Part shown: positions 1-7,813 of the stretch, one piece after another | How the letters are laid out: each line of letters opens with the position of its first letter | How positions within the stretch are numbered: position 1 is the stretch's first letter | Made by a program: the position numbers and the translations under genes | Assembly (NCBI GenBank): GCA_036378435.1 | Contig: DASUWK010000053.1 | Span: 1 to 19,887, forward strand | Origin: DASUWK01 sp036378435 | GTDB taxonomy: Bacteria; Chloroflexota; Dormibacteria; Dormibacterales; Dormibacteraceae | Reading direction: 5' to 3' | DNA: 19,887 bases | Notes under the pieces: generated by a model | Databases searched by the model: none | Seen by the model: the letters and a program-made list of their open reading frames with translations, nothing else | Told to the model about the DNA's origin: nothing

Positions 1-606
1 GGTGCGAGCCTGGTCGGCGATCGCGCGGGTGATGGCCTGCCGGATCCACCACGTCGCGTAGGTGGAGAACTTGTAGCCCTTGTGGTAGTCGAACTTCTCG
101 ACCGCCCGGATCAGGCCCATGTTCCCTTCCTGGATCAGGTCGAGGAACGACATGCCCCGGCCGATGTACTTCTTTGCGATCGAGACGACCAGGCGGAGGT
201 TGGCCTCGGTCAGCCGCTGCTTGGCCTCCATGTCGCCCGCCTCGATCCGCTTGGCGAGGTCGACCTCGTCCTGCGCCGTGAGCAGGGAGACGCGCCCGAT
301 CTCCTTGAGGTACATGCGGACCGGGTCGTCCAGCGAGACCGAGTCCATCATCTCGATGTCCATCAGCAGCTCGTCGTCGATCTGCTCGACTTCTTCGAAG
401 TCCTTCTCGCCGTCGGTGACCTCGACGCCCATCTCTTTGAAGGCGGCGAAGATGCGGAAGATCTGGTCCGGCTCGGCGTCGATCTCGGGGAAGGCTTCGA
501 GGATGTCGTCCGGGGAGAGGTAGCCCTGCTCCTTGCCCTTGACGATCAGCTGCTCGGCGACGACAACCAGTTCGTCCTCGAGCTTCGTCTCGATTGCCTT
601 CGCCAA
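1..606 (-). CDS. rpoD: Primary RNA polymerase sigma factor RpoD (N-terminal part, cut by window edge)
   Basis: Group 1 sigma-70 factor, which directs RNA polymerase to housekeeping promoters. The 202 visible codons hold an acidic region-1.1-like N-terminus (about residues 1-85), region 1.2 (DDPVRMYLKEIGR, about 90-125) and most of region 2, including ANLRLVVSIAKKYIGRG, DLIQEGNMGL and FDYHKGYKFSTYATWWIRQA, the core-binding and -10 recognition surface. Regions 3 and 4 lie beyond the left edge. The start is TTG: an in-frame TAG sits two codons upstream, so no longer protein is possible, and the next ATG would remove much of the N-terminal region. A GAGGGG stretch in the last dnaG codons, about 10 nt upstream, is a likely ribosome site. 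The gap to dnaG is only 6 bp, so the two are surely co-transcribed. Region 1.2/2 identity is unambiguous. Confidence 0.97.
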   Translation of the reverse strand, partial: MAKAIETKLEDELVVVAEQLIVKGKEQGYLSPDDILEAFPEIDAEPDQIFRIFAAFKEMGVEVTDGEKDFEEVEQIDDELLMDIEMMDSVSLDDPVRMYLKEIGRVSLLTAQDEVDLAKRIEAGDMEAKQRLTEANLRLVVSIAKKYIGRGMSFLDLIQEGNMGLIRAVEKFDYHKGYKFSTYATWWIRQAITRAIADQART

Positions 607-612
607 CCCCTA

Positions 613-2346
613 TTAACCCCTCTTACTGAGCTGTTGGTAGTCCGTCATCAGCCGCGCGGCCCGTTCGAGGTCCCCCGTCCTCTCAGCCTCGGCAAGGTCG
701 CTGATTATGCCTTTTCGCCGCCGTTCGTCCGCGCGCACTTGTGCGCGCCTGATCAATGCTTCCACCACTTCGTCTTCATCAAATCCAGGGGGCGGGCTGG
801 CCCAGGCCTGACGCAGCAGGTCCTGCTCCCACCTTTCGAACTCCGGCACGCGATCCTGAAGCTCGCTCACGCCCCCCTTGTCGAGGGCATCCCACATTTT
901 GCCGAAGGTTGCCCGAACGTCCTCGGGCAGGTCCTCCGGAGCGATCCGAGATTTGATCTCCAAGGCCAGCTCGGGCCGGGCCGCCATCACCTGCAGCAGC
1001 TGCTTCTCGACTGTGCCCTTGGGCGTGCCCGGCTTGGGACCCGGCGGCGCCGGCGTGCCGGGAGCCGGTGCCGGCCGGCGCCCGTCGATCAGGCGGCCGT
1101 CCACACCCAGCCAGCGCGCGCTGAGGTCGCCATACGTGGCGCGCAGAGCCGCGTCCGGGATGCGGCCCAGGATGGCCCGCACCCGCTGCAGCGCGACCTC
1201 GAGATCGTGCGGTTTGGAGGTGTTGAGGCCAGCGATCGCGTCCTGGAGCCGGAACTCCCAACCCGCGGGCGCCGCGTCGACCGCCGCCGTCCAGCGCGCT
1301 TCCGACTCGTCTCCCGCCGCGCGGAGGAAATCGTCGGGGTCCTTAGCGCCGTCCAGCTGCACGACCCGCGTCCTCAGCCCGCCTGCGCTTGCGGTCTCCA
1401 CGGCCTTGAACGCAGCCTGCTTCCCCGCTGTATCGCCGTCGAAAGCCAGGACGGCCTCGTCGGTGAAGCGCTTCAAGAGCTTCACCTGGTCGTCGGTCAG
1501 GGCGGTGCCGGAGCTCGCGACGGCGTTGGTGACGCCGCGCTGGTGACCGGTGATGACGTCGAACTGGCCCTCCATCAGCACCGCGTGCCCGGCCTTGCCA
1601 ATCTCCTCGCGAGCCATGTCGAGGGCGAAGAGCACGCGGCCCTTGTGATAGGCCGGCGTCTCCGGCGTGTTGACGTACTTTCGGACCTCGTCCGCGCGCA
1701 CCGTGCGGCCCGTGAACGCGACCGTCTGGCCGCGCTCGTCGCGGATCGGGATCAGCAGGCGCTCCTGGAAGAAGTCGCGACCGTCGCGGCGCAAGAGCCC
1801 GGCGGCGATCGCGTCGGCGATCGGCTTCTGCCGGCTGCGCAGGTAGTCGGCGAAGCTCTTTCCCGCCGGCGCATACCCGAGCTGGAAGCGCTTGGCCGTC
1901 TCGGTCGTGACGGCTCGGTCGGAAAGGACCTGGCGGCCCGGCTCACCGGCCGGCAGCTCGTGGAGAACGTACTCGTAGTACTGCGCGGCCAGCTTGTTGA
2001 GGTCGAGGATGCGGCGCCGGCGGTGTGCGGCCTCGACCGCGCGCGGGTCCTGCTGCTGGAGCTCGACGCCGGCGCGCTCGGCCAGGATGCGCAGGGCGTC
2101 ACGAAACTCGACCTTCTCGAGCTTCTCGATGAAATCGAAGACGTCGCCGCCCTCCTGGCAGCCGAAGCAGTACCACGACTGCATCTGCTGGTTGACCTTG
2201 AACGAGGGCGTTTTCTCGTCGTGAAAGGGGCAGAGTCCCCAGAGGTCGCGGCCGCGCTTGCTGAGCCGGACATGATCGGAGACGACGTCGACGACGTCAA
2301 CGCGGGAGCGAACCTGTTGGACGGCGTCGTCCCCGGAGGGAGGCAC
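613..2346 (-). CDS. dnaG: DNA primase DnaG
   Basis: Makes the RNA primers for chromosome replication and works with the replicative helicase. At 577 aa it has the usual length. The N-terminal CHC2 zinc-binding domain shows C39, H42, C60 and C63 (CPFHDEKTPSF...WYCFGC). The catalytic core follows, with the TOPRIM acidic residues at E259 (EGQFDV, where EGYMDV or EGYFDV is more usual) and D303/D305 (DGDTAGK). The C-terminal third, after a Pro-rich linker (about 425-440), is divergent and should be the helicase-interaction region. The start is GTG; ribosome-site signal upstream is weak. It ends TAA followed at once by an in-frame TAG and then rpoD, the classic primase-sigma arrangement. It is divergent from the thioesterase across a palindrome-rich 144-bp gap that must hold its promoter. 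Confidence 0.98.
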   Translation of the reverse strand: MPPSGDDAVQQVRSRVDVVDVVSDHVRLSKRGRDLWGLCPFHDEKTPSFKVNQQMQSWYCFGCQEGGDVFDFIEKLEKVEFRDALRILAERAGVELQQQDPRAVEAAHRRRRILDLNKLAAQYYEYVLHELPAGEPGRQVLSDRAVTTETAKRFQLGYAPAGKSFADYLRSRQKPIADAIAAGLLRRDGRDFFQERLLIPIRDERGQTVAFTGRTVRADEVRKYVNTPETPAYHKGRVLFALDMAREEIGKAGHAVLMEGQFDVITGHQRGVTNAVASSGTALTDDQVKLLKRFTDEAVLAFDGDTAGKQAAFKAVETASAGGLRTRVVQLDGAKDPDDFLRAAGDESEARWTAAVDAAPAGWEFRLQDAIAGLNTSKPHDLEVALQRVRAILGRIPDAALRATYGDLSARWLGVDGRLIDGRRPAPAPGTPAPPGPKPGTPKGTVEKQLLQVMAARPELALEIKSRIAPEDLPEDVRATFGKMWDALDKGGVSELQDRVPEFERWEQDLLRQAWASPPPGFDEDEVVEALIRRAQVRADERRRKGIISDLAEAERTGDLERAARLMTDYQQLSKRG

Positions 2347-2372
2347 TGGCGAACTGTACGCTCGCCGGCCGG

Positions 2373-2400
2373 AAACCGCCGGGCTTTACCGGCGGGGTTT
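2373..2400. repeat. Inverted repeat in the dnaG leader region
   Basis: AAACCGCCGG and CCGGCGGGGTTT flank a 6-nt loop (GCTTTA). The stem is 7 bp of G/C pairs plus an A/T extension with a two-base bulge. On the minus strand it lies about 27 nt before the dnaG start, so if transcribed it would be a strong leader hairpin. Read on the minus strand it ends in GGTTT, which resembles a weak intrinsic terminator or attenuator, but the T-run is short. Confidence 0.5.
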
Positions 2401-2404
2401 GCGC

Positions 2405-2464
2405 AAGGGCCCGCGGCCGGCCCCGGGCCGGATCCGGCGCTTCCGAAAGGGCCCGCGGCCGGCC
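2405..2464. repeat. Two direct copies of an 18-bp palindrome-rich repeat
   Basis: AAGGGCCCGCGGCCGGCC occurs at 2405-2422 and, identically, at 2447-2464, 42 bp apart (about four helical turns). The second copy continues into a perfect 18-bp palindrome, CCCGCGGCCGGCCGCGGG, at 2452-2469, that ends 21 bp before the thioesterase start. Identity and near-integral helical spacing would suit a protein-binding pair, but the extreme G/C content also makes slippage or duplication possible. Confidence 0.6.
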
Positions 2465-2490
2465 GCGGGGCGGCTGGGCTTACGCTGCCG

Positions 2491-3252
2491 GTGGTGGCTG
2501 AGAGCGAGCTGACCCAAGCCCTCACCCTGAGCAAGTCGGGCGACGGGTTCGCAGGTGTCGCGCCGAAGTGGCGGGGTCCGTACCTGTTCGGAGGCTTCAT
2601 CGTCGGCCAGGCGGTCTTCGCGGCCGGCCTGACGGTCCCGCGCGACCGCCGCATCCACTCTCTTCACGCCTACTTCCTGCTGCCTGCCCTTGCCGAGCGC
2701 CCGCTCTGCCATCGCGTCGAGACGGTTCGCGACGGCCGGACATTCTCCCAGCGCTCGCTGCAGGTCGAGCAGGAGGGCCAGGTCATCTTCACGATGCTGT
2801 GCTCGTTCACAGCGGCTCCCGCGGAGACGGTTTTCGAGCAGCCCTTCGATCCCAGCATCCCCGACCCGGAAGGCATGCCGGCCGAACGAGCGCGGGGCGG
2901 TTGGGACGTGGTCCGGCTCGACCCGGGCGCCGCATCCAGCAGGCGCGCCTGGTTTCGAGTGACCGAGGACGCTCCGGACGACCCTCTCCTCAACGACGCG
3001 ATGCTCGGCTTCTTCAGCGACATGACGGGCATGGGCGGTCATCCCATCCCGCTGCCCAACGTGAATGACTGGGTGAGCCTTGACCACGCGGTCTGGTTCC
3101 ACCGCCCACTGCGCATCGGCGACTGGCTGTACTACGAGACGCAAACGCTGGTCGCGGCGGAGAAGCGAGCCACGATCCGCGCGACGATCCACGGCCCCGA
3201 CCGGCGCCTCGGCCTGTCCATGACCCAGGAGGCGCTGCTCAGGCGAGGCTAG
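2491..3252 (+). CDS. tesB: Acyl-CoA thioesterase II (TesB family)
   Basis: Likely cytosolic enzyme that hydrolyses acyl-CoA to free acid and CoA. The protein (about 253 aa; E. coli TesB is 286) has the double-hotdog layout. The N-terminal repeat has YLFGGFIVGQA, then HSLHAYFLLP and RDGRTFSQRSL. The C-terminal repeat has LGFFSDMTGM, SLDHAVWFHRPLRIGDW and MTQEALLRR. The TesB catalytic triad appears as D177 (SDMT) and Q246 (TQEALL), with S196 (SLDH) near the position where E. coli has Thr. Two adjacent GTG codons (2491 and 2494) are the only sensible starts; the open frame continues far upstream but only as antisense to dnaG and rpoD. No clear ribosome site is seen. Its stop overlaps the stop of the convergent secreted-protein gene through a shared CTAG. 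Confidence 0.9.
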   Translation: MVAESELTQALTLSKSGDGFAGVAPKWRGPYLFGGFIVGQAVFAAGLTVPRDRRIHSLHAYFLLPALAERPLCHRVETVRDGRTFSQRSLQVEQEGQVIFTMLCSFTAAPAETVFEQPFDPSIPDPEGMPAERARGGWDVVRLDPGAASSRRAWFRVTEDAPDDPLLNDAMLGFFSDMTGMGGHPIPLPNVNDWVSLDHAVWFHRPLRIGDWLYYETQTLVAAEKRATIRATIHGPDRRLGLSMTQEALLRRG

Positions 3253-4625
3253 CTGTAGGTCACCGTCCCGCTGAAGGTGGCGCCGTTGACCACCACCTGG
3301 TACGCGGTGCCGGCGGTGAGCTGGTCCTTGGTCTGCTGGCTGTAGAGAGCGCCCAAGGTGAAGACAACCTCGGTGGGCGTGAACTGCGCGACGACGATGT
3401 CGAAGCAGTCCGTCTCGCCGATGCTGGGGTTGTACCGCCCGGCCGACCAGTTGCCGGACGGGACGGCGATGTAGAGGCTGGTGCCGAAGTCGTAGCCCAT
3501 GTCATCGCTGACGACCGGGCAGCCACCCTGGCCGGAGGGGTGGCCGGACGGGTCCGCCGGGGGCTGTGAGCCGAGGCTCTGCCCCGAGACGATGATCATC
3601 GGGTTGGGGGCGCCGCCGCGGAAGGCAACGCCGGTGATCGTCGGGCTCGAGCCGCCGCTGGGGGATGTCCCACCGGGACCGGCAGAGGGCAGGTAGATCG
3701 TCTGGGTCAACGTGATCGTCGGGCCGCCCTTGATCGCATAGCTCGCGTCGACGGTGAGGGGCTGATCCTGCGAGGCCGCCTGCTGACGGTGGCCGGTCAG
3801 GTGGGGCGCCTCTCCTTGTTGAACGCCGCCCTGCACGGTCGCGACGTCCACGCCGCCCTGGGTCACCGCCATCGACAGCGTCCCGTCGGCCGGCGCCGGC
3901 ATCAGGTCAGGGGACAACGGCGTGAGCTGTCCCGCCGGGAGCACCCACTCCCAGTTGATGTCGTCCATGGCCTCGTCGAGGTACCTGTCCTCCGCTGTGT
4001 ACGGGTACTCGGTCCTGCGCTCGGCGACGAAAGTGACCTCGCCCGTCTGGGTGGTGCCTGGAGTTTCCGAGGCCGGGAGCTCGACGGTGTGCTTGCAGCG
4101 ATCGTTCCACTCCAGCACGCACGTGATCTGATCGACGTCCCGGTCGACGAAGGATCCACCGGCAGGGTCGCTCGGCGGGCGGCAGTAATCGGCGGAGCTG
4201 CCTGTATAGCCCGAGACCGTATGCAGCGACCACGGCGGGGCGCCAATAGCCTCGACCTCGCTCCCGTCGTTGATCACCCGGATGCCTTCGGTTTCAGACG
4301 AAGCTGGAAAGGCAGAGTAGTGGACGGTGCATGGGCCGTAGAGGGGGTTGTTCAGCGTCCCTTGCCCGGTGCCGCTCAGGTGATCGACGCGGGACGAGTC
4401 CTGCACCAGGTAGCCCGAGCCGATCTGGTACGTCGCAACCTCCTGCCAGCGGTAGACGGCGTCCGTCCAGATCTGCGACCCCGGCGACTGACGATGCACA
4501 TGGACCGATCCCCAAAAGCGGACATGGACATAGTCGCTCGTCGTCACGTGCGCTTGTGTGCTGCCGCACGACCCGCAGTTCGTGGTCATCAGCAGTAGAC
4601 CCGCGGCGACAAGCCAGCGCCCCAA
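3249..4625 (-). CDS. Secreted Cys-rich protein with C-terminal IPT/TIG-like domain
   Basis: I do not recognise a named function. The 458-aa product begins with a short secretion signal (R3, hydrophobic 4-13) ending near C17 and C20; the lipobox is not canonical (TTNC), so either a lipoprotein or an ordinary Sec-exported protein is possible. The mature part has six further cysteines (PC, YCR, TCV, RCK, GCP, DCF), plausibly disulfide pairs, and a low-complexity Pro/Ser/Gly linker around residues 320-340. The last 125 residues (PTITGVAFRGG...FTLGALYSQQ...YQVVVNGATFSGTVTYS) look like the immunoglobulin-like IPT/TIG domains of secreted proteins in Chloroflexota and related soil bacteria. The TTG start is needed to keep the signal; no clear ribosome site precedes it, and TATCGT 9 nt upstream could be a -10 of a leaderless message. 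It is the last gene of the leftward run, 47 bp after the DinB gene. Confidence 0.75.
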   Translation of the reverse strand: MGRWLVAAGLLLMTTNCGSCGSTQAHVTTSDYVHVRFWGSVHVHRQSPGSQIWTDAVYRWQEVATYQIGSGYLVQDSSRVDHLSGTGQGTLNNPLYGPCTVHYSAFPASSETEGIRVINDGSEVEAIGAPPWSLHTVSGYTGSSADYCRPPSDPAGGSFVDRDVDQITCVLEWNDRCKHTVELPASETPGTTQTGEVTFVAERRTEYPYTAEDRYLDEAMDDINWEWVLPAGQLTPLSPDLMPAPADGTLSMAVTQGGVDVATVQGGVQQGEAPHLTGHRQQAASQDQPLTVDASYAIKGGPTITLTQTIYLPSAGPGGTSPSGGSSPTITGVAFRGGAPNPMIIVSGQSLGSQPPADPSGHPSGQGGCPVVSDDMGYDFGTSLYIAVPSGNWSAGRYNPSIGETDCFDIVVAQFTPTEVVFTLGALYSQQTKDQLTAGTAYQVVVNGATFSGTVTYS

Positions 4626-4672
4626 AGTGGCGAGACGATAGCACCGGTCAGGCGGTGCGGGCAGGGCCTCCT

Positions 4673-5125
4673 TTAGATGCCCTGGCGGTCCCGCCAGGCG
4701 CGGATCCAGCCGGCATGCTCAGCCTCGTGCGCGCTGACCAGCCCGGCTTCTCCGTACAGGGCCTCGTCAAGGCCGCGGTCGCCCGCGGCTGCGATGGCGT
4801 CCAGCAGGCGCCGGCGCGACGCCTCCCACTCCCAGTGCGCCTGGGCTGCGCCGAGGCCACGGCGAAGCTCGTAACCGAGGTCGTTGTACGCGGCGTCCTG
4901 GGCGTCGGACATCCGAAACGCGGATTCGTGCCCGGCCGAGATCCGCTCGACTTCGCTCGCCCGCGCGTCGTCCCAGAGCGCGATGTGCAGCAGGTGGTCC
5001 TTGACCGACCAGCCGTCGAGCGAGGGCTCGGACATCTGCTCGTCGGTCAGGCCCTCGAGCGCGGCGGACATCTCTGCCCGCATCCGACCGTAGTGCGCGA
5101 GCAGATCGTCACGAGCCTGGCTCAC
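4673..5125 (-). CDS. DinB-like / mycothiol-dependent-type four-helix protein
   Basis: 150-aa soluble helical protein of the DinB/MDMPI superfamily, whose members are metal-binding four-helix bundles, often thiol-dependent transferases or stress proteins. The hallmarks are DGWSVKDHLLHIALWD (residues 37-52), where H47 is the usual first metal ligand, and the C-terminal HxxxH (H133, H137 in SAHEAEHAGW) that supplies the other two. The substrate cannot be told from sequence. Its GTG start overlaps the ppdK stop by 4 bp (GTGA), indicating translational coupling to ppdK. Confidence 0.85.
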   Translation of the reverse strand: MSQARDDLLAHYGRMRAEMSAALEGLTDEQMSEPSLDGWSVKDHLLHIALWDDARASEVERISAGHESAFRMSDAQDAAYNDLGYELRRGLGAAQAHWEWEASRRRLLDAIAAAGDRGLDEALYGEAGLVSAHEAEHAGWIRAWRDRQGI

Positions 5126-7791
5126 TTCGTGCCCGCGCCCGCCTCGGCAACCACCGCCTGTGCCGCGGCCAGCCGTGCCACCGGCACCCGGAACGGGCTG
5201 CAGGAGACGTAGTCCAGCCCCAGCTCGTGGCAGAGCCGGATCGAGTCCGGGTCGCCGCCGTGCTCGCCGCAGATCCCGACCTCCAGCCCGGGGCGCGCCG
5301 CGCGGCCCTCCCGCACAGCGAGCTCCATGAGCCGGCCTACACCGCCGCGATCGATGCTCTCGAACGGATTGACCGGGAGGATCTTCCGCTCCAGGTACCG
5401 GACGATGAACTTCCCCTCGGCGTCGTCGCGCGAGTAGCCGAAGGTCGTCTGGGTGAGGTCGTTGGTGCCGAAGGAGAAGAACTCGGCCGACCTGGCGATC
5501 TCGCCGGCTGTGAGAGCGGCCCGCGGGACCTCGATCATGGTGCCGAACTTGTAGTCGACCTCGATTCCCCTCTCTTCCTGCACCTGGCGGGCGACGGGCA
5601 CCAGCTCGGCCTTCACGGCATCCAGCTCGGCGAGGGTCCCGACCAGCGGGATCATGATCTCCGGCCGGGCGTCGACGCCTCGCTGCTTGAGGTCGCAGGC
5701 GGCCTCCATGATCGCCCGCACCTGCATGCGCGTGATCTCGGGGAACAGGATCGACAGCCGGCAGCCGCGCAGGCCGAGCATCGGGTTCGCTTCGCGCAGT
5801 TGCTCCACGCGGCTGCGCACGTGCTCGAGCTGGGGCAGCTCGGGATCGTCCGGGCTCTTGATCTTGAGCTCGGTGATCCGCACCAGCAGGTCCTCGTAGT
5901 TGGGCAGGAACTCGTGCAGCGGCGGGTCGATGAGCCGGATCACGACCGGCAGGCCCTGCATCGCCTCGAGGATGCCGTCGAAGTCCGAGCGCTGGATCGG
6001 CAGCAGCCGCGACAGGTGCTGCTCGCGCTCCTCGGTGGTGTCGGCCATGATCATCGCCTGGACGATGGGGAGGCGCTCCTCCTCCATGAACATGTGCTCC
6101 GTCCGGCAGAGGCCGATGCCCTGGGCGCCGTTCTCACGGGCCTTGATCGCGTCGCGCGGGTAGTCGGCGTTCGCCCAGACCTCCAGGCGGCGGATGCCGT
6201 CCGCCCAGCCGAGCAGCGTCAGGAGCTTGGCGGAGGGCTCGGGTGCAATGGTCGGCACGCGGCCCAGGAAGACGTTGCCGCTGGTGCCGTCGACCGTGAT
6301 CTCCTGCCCCTGCTCCACCCGGGTGCCGTTGGCGCGGAACCAGCCCTCCTTGACATTGACCTCGATAGCGCTGGCGCCGACGACGCAGGGACGGCCCATG
6401 CCGCGCGCGACCAGGGCCGCGTGCGATGCGGTGCCGCCGGTCGACGTCAGGATGCCGCGCGCCGCCACCATCCCGTGGACGTCGTTCGGGTTGGTCTCGA
6501 CGCGGACGAGGATCACGTCGCGGCCCTGCTGGCCCCACTCCTCGGCGGTGTCCGCGTCAAACACGGCCTGGCCGACGGCAGCGCCTGGTGACGCAGGCAC
6601 GCCCTTGCCGATCGGCGGCTCCTTCGCGTGCGCGTCATCGACACGCGGGTGCAGCAGCTGCTCGATCTGACGCGGCTCGACGCGCGCGACCGCCTCAGGC
6701 TGGGTGATCAAGTCCTCCCCCACCATGTCCACGGCGATGTTCACCGCCGCCTCGCCGGTGCGCTTCGCGTTGCGCGTCTGCAGCATGTAGAGCCGGCCGC
6801 GCTCGATCGTGAACTCGAGGTCCTGGACGTCTCGATAGTGCCGCTCGAGTTGCCCGGCGTAGTCGACGAACTGCTGGTAGACCTCGGGCATGTGGCCCTT
6901 CAGCGCAGAGACCGGCTCCGTCTCGCGGATGCCGGCGACGACGTCCTCGCCTTGGGCGTTGGCGAGATAGTCCCCGTAGAGCTCCTTGACGCCGTTGATC
7001 GGATTGCGCGTGAACGCGACGCCGGTGCCCGAGCTGTCCCCCATGTTCCCGAAGACCATCGTCTGGACGTTCACCGCCGTGCCGAGGTCGTCGGGGATCT
7101 TCTCCTGCTTGCGGTAGGTGATCGCGCGCGGCGTGTTCCACGACTCGAACACCGCCTGGATCGCCTGCCGCATCTGCTCGACCGGGTCCTCCGGGAACTG
7201 CTCACCGGTGTGCTGCCGGTAGATCTCCTGGTATGTCGTGACCAGCCGCCGCAGGTGGTCGGGACTCAGCTCGGGATCCGTCTTGACTCCCGCCTCGCGC
7301 TTCGCCTCGCTGAGCGCCTCCTCGAAGAGGTCGCCGTCGATGCCGCGGACGATGCGACCGAACATCTGGATGAAGCGCCGGTAGGCATCCAGCGAGAAGC
7401 GCTCGTCGCCCGTCCGCGCCTTGAGGCCCTCGAGGGTGTCCGGGTTCAGCCCGAGGTTGAGGACGGTGTCCATCATCCCCGGCATCGAGAACTTCGCCCC
7501 CGAGCGCACGCTGACCAACAGCGGGTTCTCGCGACCGCCGAGCTTCTTGCCGGCGCGCTCCTCCACCCACTTCAGCGCCTCCAGCGCCTGCTCCCACATG
7601 CCGTCGGGGAAGCCGCGCTCGCCTGAGTAGTAGGCCCGGCAGGCCTCCGTGGTGATCGTGAAGCCGGGCGGAACCGGCATGCCCGCCCGCGTCATCTCGG
7701 CCGCGCCCGCGCCCTTGCCGCCGAGGAGGTCGCGCATCTCGCCCGAGCCTTCCGTGAACAGATACACCCACTTGTGGTTTGAGTCAGTCAC
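5122..7791 (-). CDS. ppdK: Pyruvate, phosphate dikinase
   Basis: Interconverts pyruvate + ATP + phosphate with PEP + AMP + pyrophosphate, a reversible node between glycolysis and gluconeogenesis. The 889-aa protein is full length. It has an N-terminal ATP-grasp domain (about 1-340; GGKGAGAAEM and VRSGAKFSMPGMMDTVLNLG), the swivelling phosphohistidine domain with the catalytic H457 (GGTASHAALVARGMGRPCV), and a C-terminal TIM barrel (RTEHMFM, FGTNDLTQTTFG) with the catalytic C841 (GICGEHGGD). The His position matches H455 of the Clostridium symbiosum enzyme. The start is GTG. It lies 22 bp after the hydrolase gene and is coupled to the DinB gene by a 4-bp overlap. No PPDK regulatory kinase/phosphorylase (DUF299) is in the window, although it often sits beside glyS or ppdK. 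Confidence 0.98.
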   Translation of the reverse strand: MTDSNHKWVYLFTEGSGEMRDLLGGKGAGAAEMTRAGMPVPPGFTITTEACRAYYSGERGFPDGMWEQALEALKWVEERAGKKLGGRENPLLVSVRSGAKFSMPGMMDTVLNLGLNPDTLEGLKARTGDERFSLDAYRRFIQMFGRIVRGIDGDLFEEALSEAKREAGVKTDPELSPDHLRRLVTTYQEIYRQHTGEQFPEDPVEQMRQAIQAVFESWNTPRAITYRKQEKIPDDLGTAVNVQTMVFGNMGDSSGTGVAFTRNPINGVKELYGDYLANAQGEDVVAGIRETEPVSALKGHMPEVYQQFVDYAGQLERHYRDVQDLEFTIERGRLYMLQTRNAKRTGEAAVNIAVDMVGEDLITQPEAVARVEPRQIEQLLHPRVDDAHAKEPPIGKGVPASPGAAVGQAVFDADTAEEWGQQGRDVILVRVETNPNDVHGMVAARGILTSTGGTASHAALVARGMGRPCVVGASAIEVNVKEGWFRANGTRVEQGQEITVDGTSGNVFLGRVPTIAPEPSAKLLTLLGWADGIRRLEVWANADYPRDAIKARENGAQGIGLCRTEHMFMEEERLPIVQAMIMADTTEEREQHLSRLLPIQRSDFDGILEAMQGLPVVIRLIDPPLHEFLPNYEDLLVRITELKIKSPDDPELPQLEHVRSRVEQLREANPMLGLRGCRLSILFPEITRMQVRAIMEAACDLKQRGVDARPEIMIPLVGTLAELDAVKAELVPVARQVQEERGIEVDYKFGTMIEVPRAALTAGEIARSAEFFSFGTNDLTQTTFGYSRDDAEGKFIVRYLERKILPVNPFESIDRGGVGRLMELAVREGRAARPGLEVGICGEHGGDPDSIRLCHELGLDYVSCSPFRVPVARLAAAQAVVAEAGAGTK

Positions 7792-7813
7792 AAGAGGATT
7801 CTCGCTCGGCTGC

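Larger units (their letters stand above)
2347..2490. promoter_or_regulatory. Divergent intergenic region dnaG / thioesterase with several palindromes
   Basis: This 144-bp gap separates the divergent starts of dnaG and the acyl-CoA thioesterase and must carry both promoters or leaders. I cannot call convincing -35/-10 pairs. It holds a hairpin at 2373-2400, a directly repeated 18-mer (2405-2422 and 2447-2464), and an 18-bp perfect palindrome at 2452-2469 just before the thioesterase start. These could be operators, leader hairpins or simply G/C-rich drift; position alone supports a regulatory role. Confidence 0.5.

Noticed and set aside
82..2490. A very long plus-strand open frame running through the rpoD and dnaG region into the thioesterase
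   Set aside because: Only the last 253 codons match a protein family. The rest is antisense to rpoD and dnaG, whose domains are unambiguous, and is an artefact of high GC at third positions.
5227..7626. Several plus-strand open frames of 330-450 codons opposite ppdK
   Set aside because: They are shadows of ppdK with Arg/Asp/Leu-rich composition and no recognisable motifs.
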